A DNA stretch of 64,000 bases from Climacteris rufus (taxonomy: Eukaryota > Chordata > Aves > Passeriformes > Climacteridae), in NCBI GenBank assembly GCA_013398175.1, contig VZRZ01003071.1:426808-490807 (forward strand). The letters run 5' to 3'. The position numbers and the translations under genes were made by a program. Within the stretch, counting starts at the first letter, position 1; each line of letters begins with the position of its first letter. Shown piece by piece: positions 1 to 13,300 of the stretch. Below the pieces are notes generated by a model that was not told the DNA's origin, searched no databases, and saw only the letters and a list, made by a program, of their open reading frames with translations.

Positions 1-2153
1 CTGGACCTGATCTAGCTTCAAGCACAAGTATGGACTAGATGACCTCCAGAGTTTCTTTCAATGAACACTTGCACGGGTTTATGTCAACTGTGTCACACGT
101 GCCTGCTTATCTGTAAGCTCCTTTGGAGTTTTAAGAGCAATCCTTACAATTTCTCTTGTTCCTCCCAATATTAAGCCGAGTACTTCATAAGCTGCCTATG
201 TTTTATTACAGTGTTTAACTTTTAGCTATTTCTTTTGGAATGAAGTTAAACTTGCCTGTGTTGATACTGACACCTCCTCGACACTTCTCCCTCCACCATA
301 TTTCCAAGAAGCCTATCTTTAATCATTGTGCTCCCTGTCTTCAGATCCTTTGCAAATAGTGACAAACAGTAAGAGAGCAGAGCATTGTGTGTCTGGCAGA
401 CACTGGTGGTGATGTCTCCTCAGTAAATCCTGTGTTTAAGCAGAAATGTTACAAGGAAGCACTGCACACATTCATGCACCATCTCTTTCATAAAGTCATC
501 TGTTTATTCCAGCAGGTGTGGTGGCTTTTCTCAGGTCTGATAATCCATTTAACTCCACGCAGGACACAATTCAACATCTTACCACTGGCCTTTCATAAAG
601 CCTCATATTCCCATCCCAAATCCCACATTATTACCACCAATCCGTATGCTCAGATCTCCTTTGAACACTGCTGCAGTGTAACCAGAGTGGTACCTGTTAT
701 GCAGTAATATGAGCAATTCCCAGCCTGCGTGACCAGGACAGCATAAACCTCTGAGGAGCAGCAAACTCTGCTCCATTCCCCACAGAAGGCTGTGGGTGCA
801 TTTACGGAGCTCCTTGCATACTCTGGAGCCAAGCACACACACACACCCCCTTTGCCCACACAGGCACAGCAGGCAGAGCTCGGCTCTCCCCCACTGCCAC
901 GGGCAGAGCATCAGAGAGACAGGGCTCCGGACACACTTCAACCCTGCAAGGGTTTTGAGAGCCACAGAAACTCCACAAGGTAATTGCTGGGGTCTATGGC
1001 CAGCTCCAGGAGTGATCAGAGGAGGCAGGGACACAACATGCCTCCAGCAGCTACCCTGTTTCTACAAAGATGAAGGAGTTAGCATGAAACCTGCTAACGG
1101 AGCACTTTCGCTCTTGAGCTCGGGATCTTGAGCTTGTTTTGGCAAGTATATTTGAAGCTGTGTTGTTAATGTTCCTGGGCCTTCCAGTTCTCTCCTCGTG
1201 AAAGCAAAAAAAGCAAAATACCTGTCACCTTCCTTCTGTTCCTTGCAGTTTGATGCTTATGGTGATGGTTGTTCTGAAACATTGATATCCATAAATTATG
1301 AGTTACACACCTCTCACAGCATCTCAAACAAGCAGTTGTACTCTGGTATCTCTTCTCACAACAGGACATCATGGCTGGTGAGTTCACATTTGAGAAACCA
1401 CCTTATTTTGTACTACAACTGCATAGCGTGACAGTCAGTGCCGGTCCTTACTGTGGTGTGAGAATTCAGGAATCAAAACTTCATGTCTGCTCAGTATTTC
1501 TGTGGAACTGACACTGGAAAGATGGCCATGAAGCAGCCTGGACCTTACAGTGATGGAAGCAGACCTTGGCACCCTGAAGCAGTAGTAATTTTAAGTATCT
1601 TTTCAGTAGATCAGGATGTACTCCCACCCCAGCTCACCGAGTAGATGAGAAACTCTAGAATAAAGTTTCTTCCTGGTGCTGAAGAATAGCTCTCAGGTAA
1701 TCCTGCAAAGGACTTCCCTCTTGCAAAATCTTATTTCAGCAGTGATATTGAAATTAAATAGGGGAAGGTGAACAGAGAATGATGTAAAGAGACTTTGTAC
1801 CACAATTTTCAACTGCATTCAATGGAAGAAAGCAGTTTCCAAGAAAGGCACCTGGAAGCTGAGTGCCAGTATTGTTCTGAAGCCCGAGATAAAAGTTTGC
1901 AGATGTTACACCATGCACTGCCAAACTTAGGGCAGAACACTGACCTCAGCTTATCTTCCCAAGTCCTCAATGTTGCTACAAGTTGCTTCTGGTTCAGCAG
2001 TGTATGGAATTTCCTGCGTGTAGGTGATGTGCTTTGCAATATGCTGGGAGACAGCAACCTACCCCTAGACAGTAAGCAGTACTCCTGGAATATCATCTGG
2101 GAAGTGAGACACTCACAGGCTAAGTACTCACCCATGTGGAGACCCTCTGAGCC

Positions 2154-2182
2154 TTTTATAAGAGCACCATGCTCTTATAAAA
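2154..2182. repeat. Inverted repeat, 13-bp perfect arms, 3-nt loop
   Basis: The arm TTTTATAAGAGCA at 2154-2166 is followed by CCA and then its exact reverse complement at 2170-2182. It would form a tight hairpin in either strand's transcript. No gene or transposon end is recognised around it. Confidence 0.9.
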
Positions 2183-3522
2183 AATGTGCAACCACACACC
2201 AGGCCCAGATGTTGATCCAGCTTCTGATGTCATAACTTGCATGATGGTTCTTCCTCACCCTGTCAGACCTCTGTGTCTCTGACTTCATCTTCAGGGAAGC
2301 TTGTTAACTAAGGGTATTTACTCTCCTTCCCCACTGCTGGTCACAGGCAGATGAAACTTTTCAGTGGGCTAGTGCTGAAACATCATTTTCTTTTACAAGT
2401 CTGAATCTCTGGAATTCTTAATTTATCTCCAGGACATCAACAATTGCACATGCTCTTGAAATAGTCTGACATTTACTGGTGTTGAGGAAACTTAATCAAG
2501 TAAGACAGCAACTAAGATGTACTGAACAGTCCTGCTCTTTCAGATATCCTTATCTTGCAAAATGCCTAAAATTCTGTTTGAAAGGAAGATGAGCTCTACC
2601 TCCTGTTTGGAAAGTGAAACCACACACTCACAAACTCCAAGTAGAATCTCACGTATGTCAGTAGTGAAATCTGGGTTCACTACTCAGACCCTGGGTTTTC
2701 CTTAGACCCAGGAAATGGAAAGTGCATTCCAACAGTGCCCCATGCTGCTCTCTCTGGAATGAGGCTCGCAATGGCTCAGCAGCCAGGTGGGGTTTGAAGC
2801 TGAGCCCAGGAAACACACGGTGGGGTGCTGGTATCAGCAAAACCTGGTGCAGAAACAGCCTGAGCAGGTGCCCTCCCCCCCTTCCACCTTAGGCTCTTCC
2901 TCTGTGAACAGCTTGAGCTGTGTGTGAGGAGCCAGAGCCCAAGTGACCTCAGCAGACCCCTTGTGAACACACCAGCTCCTTCAGATGGACCTGGCACTGT
3001 GCCCCTGCTCACTGGGTCTCGCTGACGCACGAGCGCTTTTGGTCTTGCTGAGAACTGAGCATTTATTGCAGCAAAAGGTACAGACTGAGCTCAGCTTTAA
3101 AGAACAGCACCATAATTAATGCAGGACTGATTAAGGTTCGCAGGCTTTGAATTGAGCATTTTGAAAACTGTGCCCAGGTAAAATCCACACAGAGAAGGGT
3201 AGGATTGTGTAGATACCTGGGGTTCAGCAGCCACTTCACTCGGTCCCGAGTAGCAAAGTTCAGGAACCACAGCACATCCTATGTGATTTTCAGATTTAAA
3301 AAAGCTGAAGCTACCTATGTATCTGAATCAAACAGCACAAACCAGTTCTCCTGAGAACTTCTAAAGGCTAATCACAAGTGTTACATAACATTAACATATA
3401 TTTCATCTTTGTATAAACCTCTTAACACTGTACATCAACACCAGGATAGCTGTGTATTTGTCTCTTGTTGGGAGGAGCATCAAAATTTAGTTCTCTCAAT
3501 AGAATGATTTTAGGTTTGGTGG

Positions 3523-3552
3523 CTTTTTGGTTTTTTTTTGTTTTTTTTTTTT
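3523..3552. repeat. T-rich low-complexity tract
   Basis: Runs of T broken by two or three G bases; simple sequence in intergenic DNA. Confidence 0.8.
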
Positions 3553-6436
3553 CCCCAGTCCTAGACTGGATGTATAATAGAATAACAAATCATTCTAGAG
3601 TACCGGTTTGCCCCAGCAATTTCAATTTATATTCTACAGGAATACATAAACGACTTGAAGTCCTGTATGTTTGCTTTTGTCTCCCATTTAAAATTATATC
3701 TGAATAACCATTATAAGCTACATTAAATAAGGGGGAACTTCTATGACTATCTCCGATAAAATAGCTACAAATTTGTTCTTACAAAATCCTCAGTGAGATT
3801 CTCACTGTAATCTAAGGTATCACAAATAAGAAACATTGTTTTGCAAGATGGAAGCTCCATTTTGAAACTGGATGTTTGAGATGCATGAATATACTCAACA
3901 TACAAATTCCAATTAGATTTTTCCACTAGGAAGCTGAAATTTTTTATTATTAAAAATTTATAGCCCGGTTTTAAAAATAGTTAGGGGAAAGGAGACTACA
4001 AACAATTATTACACCACTTCTATTTAATTTACAATCTTCAATTTCTGCTGCTAAAGTATGATTTCATTATAGCACTTTAACCTAGACATTTTTAGTTTGG
4101 GTAAGATAGATTTGCTTTAAGATTCCTTGTCAAATGAAGACAAAATTTAAAATACGAGCCAGCAAAATGACACCAGATGTTATACAGCAGTTTTACATAA
4201 CACATTACTGAACTACTTTTTAAGGCTCAGTAACCTGAATATCAAGATTTTGAACCTAAATTCATGCCTCTGCATGGAGCTGTGACACAAAGTGATCTTA
4301 CTGCAAGTTTTCCTTATGGTTTGTACTTCAATTCAATTCAAACAGACTATACATTTAACAGTAGATCAGAAAACAACCTAGGCTGGATATTTTAAAACAT
4401 TTTGCCTCAGAAATGCTTTCAAGAGCCACGTTTGGGATAAGAGGCCAACAACACATCCATGAATAAAATCACAAAGTTCCAGAATTTTGGCATCATTCCC
4501 AGAGGCAAGGTGTGTGCAAAGCTCCTGAATGGTAACGTGACAAAACCAATTCCTTCCTTCCCTTTCTCATTCAAACTTCTGCAACAATACCCTTCACCTT
4601 GATTTTCATGCCTCATGTAGTGGTAACACTGAGAAACAAAGTAAGTGAATATATAAATGTGTGCGTGTGTTGGTGTGCATATCTTCAACTCTTGCTTTCC
4701 ACCAAGTGCAACACTAATGCAGGAGGACACCAAACAGCAGCCATGGCTCCAGGACACATCACAACCACATTCACAAGCCCTTCTACCATCAAATAGTTAA
4801 ATACATTATTTATATTATTTATAACAGCTGTTCATTTGTTGTTCTTGCGTTTTTTCATTTTAAACTTCAAACTGTAGCCCTTGAAGCTTTTCTCAAGTTC
4901 TGGTTTCTATTGATTAAACACTAGAGAATTTAAAGGAGAAAACAATGCAATTTAAGAATCCCTTAGAGAAGTCTGGTTTGGGTCTTTAACAAAACTATTT
5001 ATCCAGATGGTAAATATCTCCCCAATTAAACATCAACTTTTTGATGCACCTTTGACTCAAATGTTTCTCCTAGTAGAACATCCTCTTTTCAGTGTCTCTA
5101 TTCCTTATTTTCAGCAGTGAGAATACATTTCATCCTCTTAAATGGCTGAAATGACAGAGCTAGAAAGTTCAGGGAAAAGAGCAACATATACACACACACA
5201 AACTTATTCTTACTCACTCATCTGACCACTACTGAACTGGTGTTCTAGGACACCATCACAGGGTCAGCTTTATAGGTGGAATGAAAATCATGTCATCCAC
5301 TTTACACTCCAGGTTAACACTTTTCCTCCCCACTTTTAAAAAACTAAATGCAGAGACACAACTACATCTTCTGTCATAATCTAGGAAACTTAGAGGATTC
5401 CTACACTAAACAGTGGATCTAAATAAAATTCCTGTTATTCTTTCCAAGTCCTCTTTTCCATATCACCTAATTTTACTCTGTAAAAGCTCAATGAACCTTC
5501 CTCTAAGTAACTTTGGTCCACCTAGGACAGACCAGAATTCTGAGTGTATGTGGTGGCATAAAAGGAAACAGGTACTACTGTCTGCACAACTCATTATTTA
5601 GCAATCTAGCTTTCCACGCACAGAAAGACACTCTTTGGCCTTTACTTCTCCAAGCTGATGAAATGGAAGTTCAAGTTGCAGGTTAGGAGATGTGGAGATA
5701 CACTTTGAAGACAGGAGGTGATAGATATGACACATCTGCCTCTCAAATGTCAGCTGCTCTCCAGAGTAGTTCATTTTCCTCCCAACAAGAACTGCTTTTT
5801 CCAGGGCTCCTTACACTCCCTCTGCCTCATCACTGTGCTGGTGTCACACACAGACATCTCATACCAAGTGTGGCAACCTGGGGCATAACCTGTAGCTGCA
5901 AATTCAGTTCAGTTTTCACAGATGGAGTGAAGATCCTGGGGCATTAGTAAACCAATCTACCCCTGGGTAAGGGACTTCTAGCAGTTGCATTATTTATAAT
6001 GGTTTCACTTTTATTAACAGTAAGACTATCTGAACCCACTGATGGTGCAAACACCTTAATAAATTACAGTCCCTTAGACAGGGGACCTTCAGGGCAAGTA
6101 AAAAAATATGTATGAAAGAGTTCTGCTCCATGCAGCTACAAGAATCCAGTAGTGTCCTTTACCCAAAGACAAATTAACATATTACACAGAGGAAGAGAAG
6201 CAGCAGCATCAAAAATTAAAGTGGCCTGGTTTTGAAAACACCTGGCTAGTGGAATTTTGGGCAAATTCCAATCTCATAATCTTCAAAAACTCAATTAATG
6301 GGCCATCCTATAAGGGCAGGCCTGATGCAGAAGAATGGCAGTTACCTAAATCCTCTTTATCTTTTGAAATCAAATACACATTTTTGGTTTTCCACGCCCT
6401 TTAAACAAGAAAAGTACCAAAAAGTAACTAAACAGT

Positions 6437-6462
6437 AAGTTTCTTTTCATGAAAAGAAACTT
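6437..6462. repeat. 26-bp perfect palindrome
   Basis: The arm AAGTTTCTTTTCA (6437-6449) is followed directly by its exact reverse complement (6450-6462) with no loop. Symmetry continues outward after one extra T (GTAAG on the left, CTTTAC on the right). The arms contain GTTTC/GAAAC elements. No function is assigned. Confidence 0.92.
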
Positions 6463-7800
6463 TACTAGAAAAGCCACCCTGGGCTTGCCTGGTAACAGCC
6501 CCAGCTAATCAAGTGTTTTGACTTCTGCTTACTCAGAGGAGGAATTATTGATGTCCAGAGAAGAAAAAATCAGAGAAGACAGAATGCTCACTAGTACATC
6601 TGACAGTAAAAACATCTTTATCAATTCAGTGAGGTGCCTGAGCCTGAAAATATGGCTGGAAGCAAGACCTCCTGTTAGAACATTCTTCTACAGAGAAATG
6701 TAACCCATGTAACATTGAGCTGGCATGAGAATCCCCAGTCACCTCAGCCACCCACAGTGGTGCCCCAGCAGAACTGCTCTATTCCAGCTGCCTGGCACCA
6801 CGCCTGGCTCAGGGAAGAGCAGAGATTTGATACCTTTGTGACCACCTTCCATCCCAGCATTCTGCTGCCAGACTCCATCTGCTGACACAGCACACCACCA
6901 GCTCCATTAGCTGCCCTGAGAAACCAGCTCCAGCAGCACCTGCTGTGTTCAGCTTCTGATAAATGAGTGCCGTACACATCGTGCCACATCACTTCCTGCT
7001 ATGCAAATCAAGCATTTCAAAACACTCTGAAAGGGAAATAATTTATGTGAAAGGCTGTAACTCCCAAATCTTCTACAGAAGCTTCACAATTATCCTGTTA
7101 ATCTGAAAATGCTGATGTCACCCTTAAGCATTCACACACAATGCTTCCACTACATAACTACTAACAAAAGGAAAAACTTACCAGATTATTTTTAAACATT
7201 TGCTTACATAAAGCTGCGTTTGCCTCTTACAGCACCACATACTAATAACAGTGTTCTGCACTTCCAACTCCAGTAATTCTCTTTTACAGCAGAGAAAAAG
7301 TTACATTATGCTGATGCTTGTTCAAAGTGGCAATGAGTTGACACAGCACATTTAACTTGCTTTACAGTTCATGAATTATTGCATATTGTACCCATACCTA
7401 GTTGTACCAATTAAGGAAAAAATCCATCCTGAAATTAAAGCATCATCCATATTAATCAAGAGACAGAGCCACGCTCATGGCAATTTCCTCATTTTTCATT
7501 GAAGAAAGCCATTAACACCCCCCATGATGTAAAAAGTGTCACCATAAGAACTGTGCCATTTTCCCTGTGCTCTATCAGATTTATGTTATTCTGACTACAG
7601 CTCTCAAAAGCTGTTAGTGAAAGATCAATGGCAACTTGTGTAGAGAACTCCAAAACGCATCCAGAGACACAATACATCGTCTCCAGAGAATTTCCAGGCT
7701 TGGCTGGTTTGACTGACCATAGCCTCAGGTCCAGGCACTGAATTTTGTTGTCCCAACACACAAGTGAAAAGCAAAGCACTACCTTCAGGATGGTCCACTA

Positions 7801-7836
7801 TTTTTTTTTTTTTTGTTCTTTTTTCTTTTTTTTTTT
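7801..7836. repeat. Poly-T tract just beyond the presumed WAPL 3' end
   Basis: A 36-bp run of T interrupted by single G and C bases; poly-A on the WAPL sense strand. It lies about 50-90 bases beyond the last candidate poly(A) signal. Confidence 0.8.
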
Positions 7837-7885
7837 AGCAATTTACCTGACACTGCCTTCTTTCTGCAATCACTCAGAGGAGTGT

Positions 7886-7891
7886 TTTATT
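7886..7891 (-). terminator. WAPL: Candidate distal poly(A) signal AATAAA
   Basis: The minus strand reads AATAAAACACTCC here, with a second AATAAA at 7930-7935 forty-four bases upstream. A CA dinucleotide about 20 bases downstream and the following GTGTCAGG are compatible with cleavage near 7866. Chosen because of spacing only; there is no transcript evidence. Confidence 0.45.
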
Positions 7892-10030
7892 GCATGTTAA
7901 AAGACAAGATATGTATTGAAAGTAGCAATTTTATTTGAGTTAAAATTATTTACAAAAACCCAAAGACATACTTCATGAAACTGGTACAAACTATTTTTCC
8001 TGCCGTTGGCTTTTGCTCCAAAGATCACAGCTGAGAAATACTGTATAAAATAAAAATAGGATTGGATTCAGAAAAGTACTCTACTGTTCTAATTTCCAAT
8101 TGAGAGTATTTACACAAATATTTACAATGGAAAAAAAGTTACTTTAAAACTTTAATTTGCAAGTTGGCCTCAAGTACCCTTTAATGCAGAGTTATTTGAG
8201 GGTCTAACACACAAAAATGCACTGCAGTTCACAGGGTGATTTCTCCCCCCACCCTCAAAAAAAAAATCTGCATTTGTCAGTGCTTGACAATTAGTTACAT
8301 TTTAAAAAAAACTGTTAAACACTGAGGTAAATCAATTCCCAAACCATTACCAGTGTAACAAAGAAAGGTAGTTGTCCCTGCTTTCCCCCATCATCACATT
8401 AGTATTTTCTCTTGCCATCTCTCCACAGAACTACATCATCAATTTGAAATCTCATTATATAAGTGAAAATCTCTAAAATTCAAAAACTAGAGGGGCCAAT
8501 TTTCATACAGCTTTTCCCTCTCTCTCAATACTGTTTTTTTTTTAAAGAAGGGGAATACAACCTCAAAAACTTTTCTAAGTTACACTGATACGCTAAGTTT
8601 TAGAAGGTGATGAGAGAAAATGCAAAAAAATATGACCAACATAAGATTTTTGCTGTTAATCAGTTACTTCCTTACAGAATTCCCAACAATCTGCATTATC
8701 AAAAATAGGAAGACATAGAAGGCAGCCACTGTATGTAAAAAATTTACAGCTGGCACTGATACAAAAGCACAAGTTCTTAACTTTATACATGGAGATAACA
8801 CAAGATCTAAAAGCAGGTTAGATTTCCTGTTATTTCCCCCTCATTATACATAGAACTAATATTTTTATGGCTTCAAGTTTTACAAATTCAATGGAGTAAC
8901 ATGATGTAACTACCTATACAGGTATTTAAAAATGTCAACCAAGCAGATCACAGAACAGTCTGCAAATATTCAAGACCACCTTAATAAAAATAATTACCAA
9001 TTCTGTTGGTCTGAATAGTGAGTGCAAGAAAAAAATTGTTAAAAAAGTCATGTATTTTCTGGGATTCTTTGTTCCACTTAAGTCCTCAAACACAATGCTT
9101 TGCTGTGAACTAGACCTCAGACTGAACAAAATCTTACCTATATCAGCAATTTAAGGCTTTGTGTTGTATGCATTTCAACTTTGTCATACTACAGAAGAAT
9201 GAAATAGAAAGATTATGTCAGCTGGAAACATTAATCCCCATTGGTGTTTTAGCTTCTTTAAAATTCTTCCCCCTAAAGCATCCAAATTCTTTGTATTCAA
9301 CATTATAAAACACACCTTGAGTTCTTCCTTGAAACAAATTAAAACAGCATTTCAAAGTTTTTGCTTATTAGAAGTGTAAACTACCCTGGGATTGAGAATT
9401 TTTTAAATTTTTTTTTTCTTTCTTTCTTTATTTGATTTGCATTTTAAACAGGGCACAGCTTTTTCCAGTCACTGTTTCTGTTGTGGATGACATACCCTCA
9501 ATGGCTTTGTGTGTTTATGGGTCTGCATGCTTCCTGGAACTACAAAGCGTTGTGGTCTAGCAGGTTACAGTACATGGGCCATGGTACTTTTAGAACTGAG
9601 AAAGAGTTCAACGACCTAATTTCAATCAAAACAGTATAAAAAATAAACTATCCAATCCTCACCTCTTTGGATTCCAACAAATTTTAAATATAGACAGTAG
9701 TTAAAATCACAAAAGTATTTAAAAATTTATATTTTATGATTTTGGAATAATCTAGTAATAAAAAAGCAAGAGCAAATTAAACTCAAATAGGAGCGGTGCT
9801 GCTGTCCAGAACTTCTTTATTAGAACATTTGTTTGATACCTCAGTAGCTAAGCTGCCTTTGCACCTGGCTGGCATGAAACAGTGGCTCAACAGTAAACAG
9901 CAGTTGCACTATCAGCAGCAAGTTTTTCCCCTTGAAACTTGTCACGAACAAAGCAAGAAAAAAAGATAGGGAGGGTAAACCCTGCCAAAAATATTTAAAT
10001 ACTGCACTGCATCATAAACAGCAAGGTTTC

Positions 10031-10036
10031 TTTATT
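10031..10036 (-). terminator. WAPL: Candidate proximal poly(A) signal AATAAA
   Basis: AATAAA on the minus strand about 235 bases after the WAPL stop codon. If used it would give a very short 3' UTR. Presence of the hexamer is directly seen; use is unknown. Confidence 0.25.
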
Positions 10037-10268
10037 TACTTTCCTCAGAACCTTTTTCCCCTCATTTTTGATAGTTGCAGATTGATGTAGTAACTGTCTT
10101 TTAGAAAATGCTGAATGCACGGTTAAGAGACCAGGTAGCCTTAAAAATCCGAACACGAATGACACAGATGAATGCTCTTGGTTTATCCTTCAAGGACTTC
10201 TTTCATGACTTCTTCTTTTGTCTAAGGGTAGCTCCAGCATTAGAGTGCCTGCAGCGGAAGTTAAGTAT

Positions 10269-10334
10269 CTAGCAGTGTTCCAAGTATTCAATCACCCTAG
10301 AGATAGATTTCTGGCCTGTTGTTCCAACAGCACA
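10269..10334 (-). CDS. WAPL: WAPL last coding exon (17 of 17) with stop
   Basis: Acceptor GCATTTCCAG precedes 10334. It has 21 codons, CAVGTTGQKSISRVIEYLEH then C, then TAG at 10271-10269. This is the exact vertebrate WAPL C-terminus. The exon continues into the 3' UTR without a further recognisable splice site. Confidence 0.97.
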   Translation of the reverse strand, partial: CAVGTTGQKSISRVIEYLEHC

Positions 10335-13300
10335 CTGGAAATGCAACAGAAAACACAAGTAACAAACAAGCATTTGTAGCACCTCCTTCAAATATCTCAG
10401 ACCTATTTTAGTATTTACAATTAAATGTCAGTAAAAGCAACTAGGTTCAGGCAGATGATTCAGAAATATTTTCTTGACCAATCACAATATAATGACAGAT
10501 AAAATTATGACAGACAAAATGGGCTTTCAGTATTAAAAAACAGAATATCATCCTGTGATCTTATGAAGACAAAATGAAAAATGTTAATGTGTCTAAAACT
10601 GTATTAAATATTAACAGAAAGCAAAATCACAAAAATATCTACAGACACCGATTTAAAATATGTATTACTTACAGTAAGGTTCATAAAACTGAGAAATTTT
10701 TTGAGCATTTCAGTCATTATCGAGAAGTCCCCCTCAGGTAAGTACTCCCTCACAGTAGTCACATTGATCTAAGAAATAAAACAATCTTTGTTCATTTGGG
10801 AAATATTTTTCTGACACAGAACTACAGTACTCTGCATATGAGATGCACTAAGACAAGTATATTCACAGTATTAAGATGGCTTTTGCTGCCATCTTTATGA
10901 TTTAAGTCTCTCTTAAGCAATATTCCTATCTTTACTGTGTTTATGTTTCTAGAAAACAACAATTGCTAAATAATTTTTTATTGTTGGCTTTTTTTCCTAA
11001 AACACAGAAAAAAAAGAAAAAATAACTATCAGACCTCCCCAGGACCTACAAGATGATCTAGAACAACCACCCCCCACCACATCACTTCCCTGACAGGGAG
11101 AGACTCTCCCTTTACAACTGGTAAGGGTTGAGCATTACTGATATTATTGTCTGAGCACTAAAACTGTTATGGACACTCATCAGTCCAAAGGCACAGAACA
11201 GCACCTTAAAGACCATTTCTGCCACCATGGTGAATTTAGACAAGCCTGAAGGCAGGTCTGAACCTCATTTCCATTTCACAGGAGACTTTATGAAGTTCTC
11301 AGCCATTAGAGTTCTGTATTTTTAACTTCAGCTTTCTATTACGTATTTGCAATCTGAGACAATTATCTTGAACTAATAAGGACACACACAATTTCATGTA
11401 ATTTCAATGGAAGAAAAAATTAAAGCAGACTGATAAAGAATAAGTAAGTCTGATGGTAACTTGCTTACTAAAATTACTGAGAAAGAACAGGCTTAGTCCA
11501 ATTTCCTCTGCCTTTGCAAAATAAGTTCTTCTGCTGACTATGAGTAAGGGGAGAGAGGTAAAAGAGGTCAAATATTCAATTCCAACTGTTTTTTATAAAC
11601 ATAGTGATGTTCAGAGAATTTGTTTTGGATGGAATACCTCTGGCAACTTTTTCCAAAGTATAGCTTCATTAGTGTACTTGCTCACATTGAAGCCTACTTT
11701 AATAAACCACTTTCAATATAGCAAATGATCACTTCACTAAAAATTATACTGGACTTAAGAGCAACTTATTCCCTTACTGGACTCTCCTGGCAGAGACAGC
11801 CCAGAAGCAATGCTGTGTATGAGGCCACAATGCAGTCTTCCATGTGCTTCCCAGCATGCTGAAGAGCTGTAAAAAGAGACAACCGAGTGTATTGTATTCT
11901 CTAAGCAGCTGGTATCTTTTACTGCTTCAAATACAATCTTTCATTATCACTATCCAGAATGTTTTTTCCTCAAACAAAACGAGCTTTTGGACTGAGATTT
12001 CAGAGATCAGGAAACGCCACACTTACTGACTCAGCAGCACATTCTTGACAAGAAAAATGGTCTTCATTCACTTTCAACTCATTCTGCTGCGTAGTATTTT
12101 GTCATTTGCCATTTCAATGTGCAAACTGTATGCTGAACCCACCAAACTACCTATGTAAATGTTTCAGGTGATACTAAGACTTCCACCCAAAGTAGTTTAC
12201 TGTATTAAGGATAACAGATACAGTATTTTTTGCTGATGACTCAGCATTTTGGGAAAAAACTACAAATAACTGCAGACACCAGTTAATGGAGATTAAAAAA
12301 AGGACATAAAGCAAGGCTGGAGATGGTAATATACCACACGTATAAACAGAAGACTAAAACTATGTAAAAGTAATACACTACATCTACTATTAGAAGATTA
12401 AACAAGAAGGACTGATGCTTCAGACCCAATCTACATAACAGCTTAGAGACACTCAGCTTCCTGGAACAAACTACCAGAGATGCAGCACAACAAGGCACTA
12501 CACAGGTGCCTGAGATATCACTGATGAAGTGAGAACACAGATACACAGCAGATGGGGACAGAAGAGGCACACCTGCAAGCAGGGAGAGGAGGGGAAAAAA
12601 CCCAACCCTTAGAAGCAGATTGAAACAAGAACCCTGGAAGACAAAATCAAGGCAGGTAACTTGTCAGGACTGTTCTAGAAGACCAAGATAAGGGCCTAAC
12701 AGCCATCCTTGCCAGAATATTTTGTACATGAAATGTCCCAAAGAGGGTTTGGGGTTTTGTTTTTGTTTTAGGTTTTGTTGGGGTTTTTCTGTTTTTTTCA
12801 AAGAAACAGATAAAAAGTACTACTAAAAACATAAAATGTAGCATAACGTCTTTCAGTTCTCATACTTCAGATCTGAATAGCTCCTACTTATGGTGTGCAG
12901 CAGTTTCACTTGTGTACACTGATGAAATCTCAGCCCAAGAGACTGGATGAAGATGGGAAGCAGAGGACAAGGTGGGACTTTATGCAATCACACTGTTCTT
13001 CGCCTTTTCTGAGCTCAACACAGAAAGACAACGTACCTTTATTAAGATCAAGTTCTTCATCATCTTCCTCCTTCTTATCCTTCTCTTCAGTACTATCTGG
13101 CTTTTCTGTGGAGACCCACTGGATCTCCCCACTGGTCTCCTGCCATTCCCCACTCTTATCATGCTGAGCAGTGGGAGCCTCTTTGATGAGCTCGTCGGTC
13201 TGGCTCTCGGCCAGCTGTGCCGCTCGCTCGCACTCCAGGAACAGCTGCAGGGGACACGGCAGGAGCACTGCTGTTACAAATTCCACCCTACACACACGGA

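Larger units (their letters stand above)
1..7865. other. Intergenic DNA downstream of WAPL
   Basis: I find no exon, RNA gene or recognisable transposon here. In mammals the next gene downstream of WAPL is GRID1, reading in the same direction, but nothing here resembles its exons or a CpG-island promoter. Slightly GC-richer patches occur at about 700-1050, 2650-3050 and 6720-7000 with no identifiable content. Two strong inverted repeats (2154-2182 and 6437-6462) and two T-rich runs are listed separately. Open frames of up to 146 codons (for example 1795-2235) look like chance. Confidence 0.6.
7866..10268 (-). other. WAPL: WAPL 3' untranslated region (end inferred)
   Basis: The stretch after the stop codon is AT-rich and holds no open frame of interest. 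On the minus strand it carries AATAAA hexamers at 10031-10036, 9816-9821, 9427-9432, 7930-7935 and 7886-7891. Taking the last pair gives a 3' UTR of about 2.4 kb, a reasonable length for this gene. The true cleavage site is inferred; earlier hexamers could give short 3' UTRs. Confidence 0.6.

Noticed and set aside
1795..2235. 146-codon open frame on the plus strand
   Set aside because: It begins at a TTG, not an ATG, has no recognisable domain, an opposite-strand frame overlaps it, and it spans the inverted repeat at 2154-2182. Chance in vertebrate intergenic DNA.
1..7865. Search for exons of the neighbouring gene expected from mammalian order (GRID1)
   Set aside because: No glutamate-receptor-like coding sequence and no CpG-island promoter seen on either strand.
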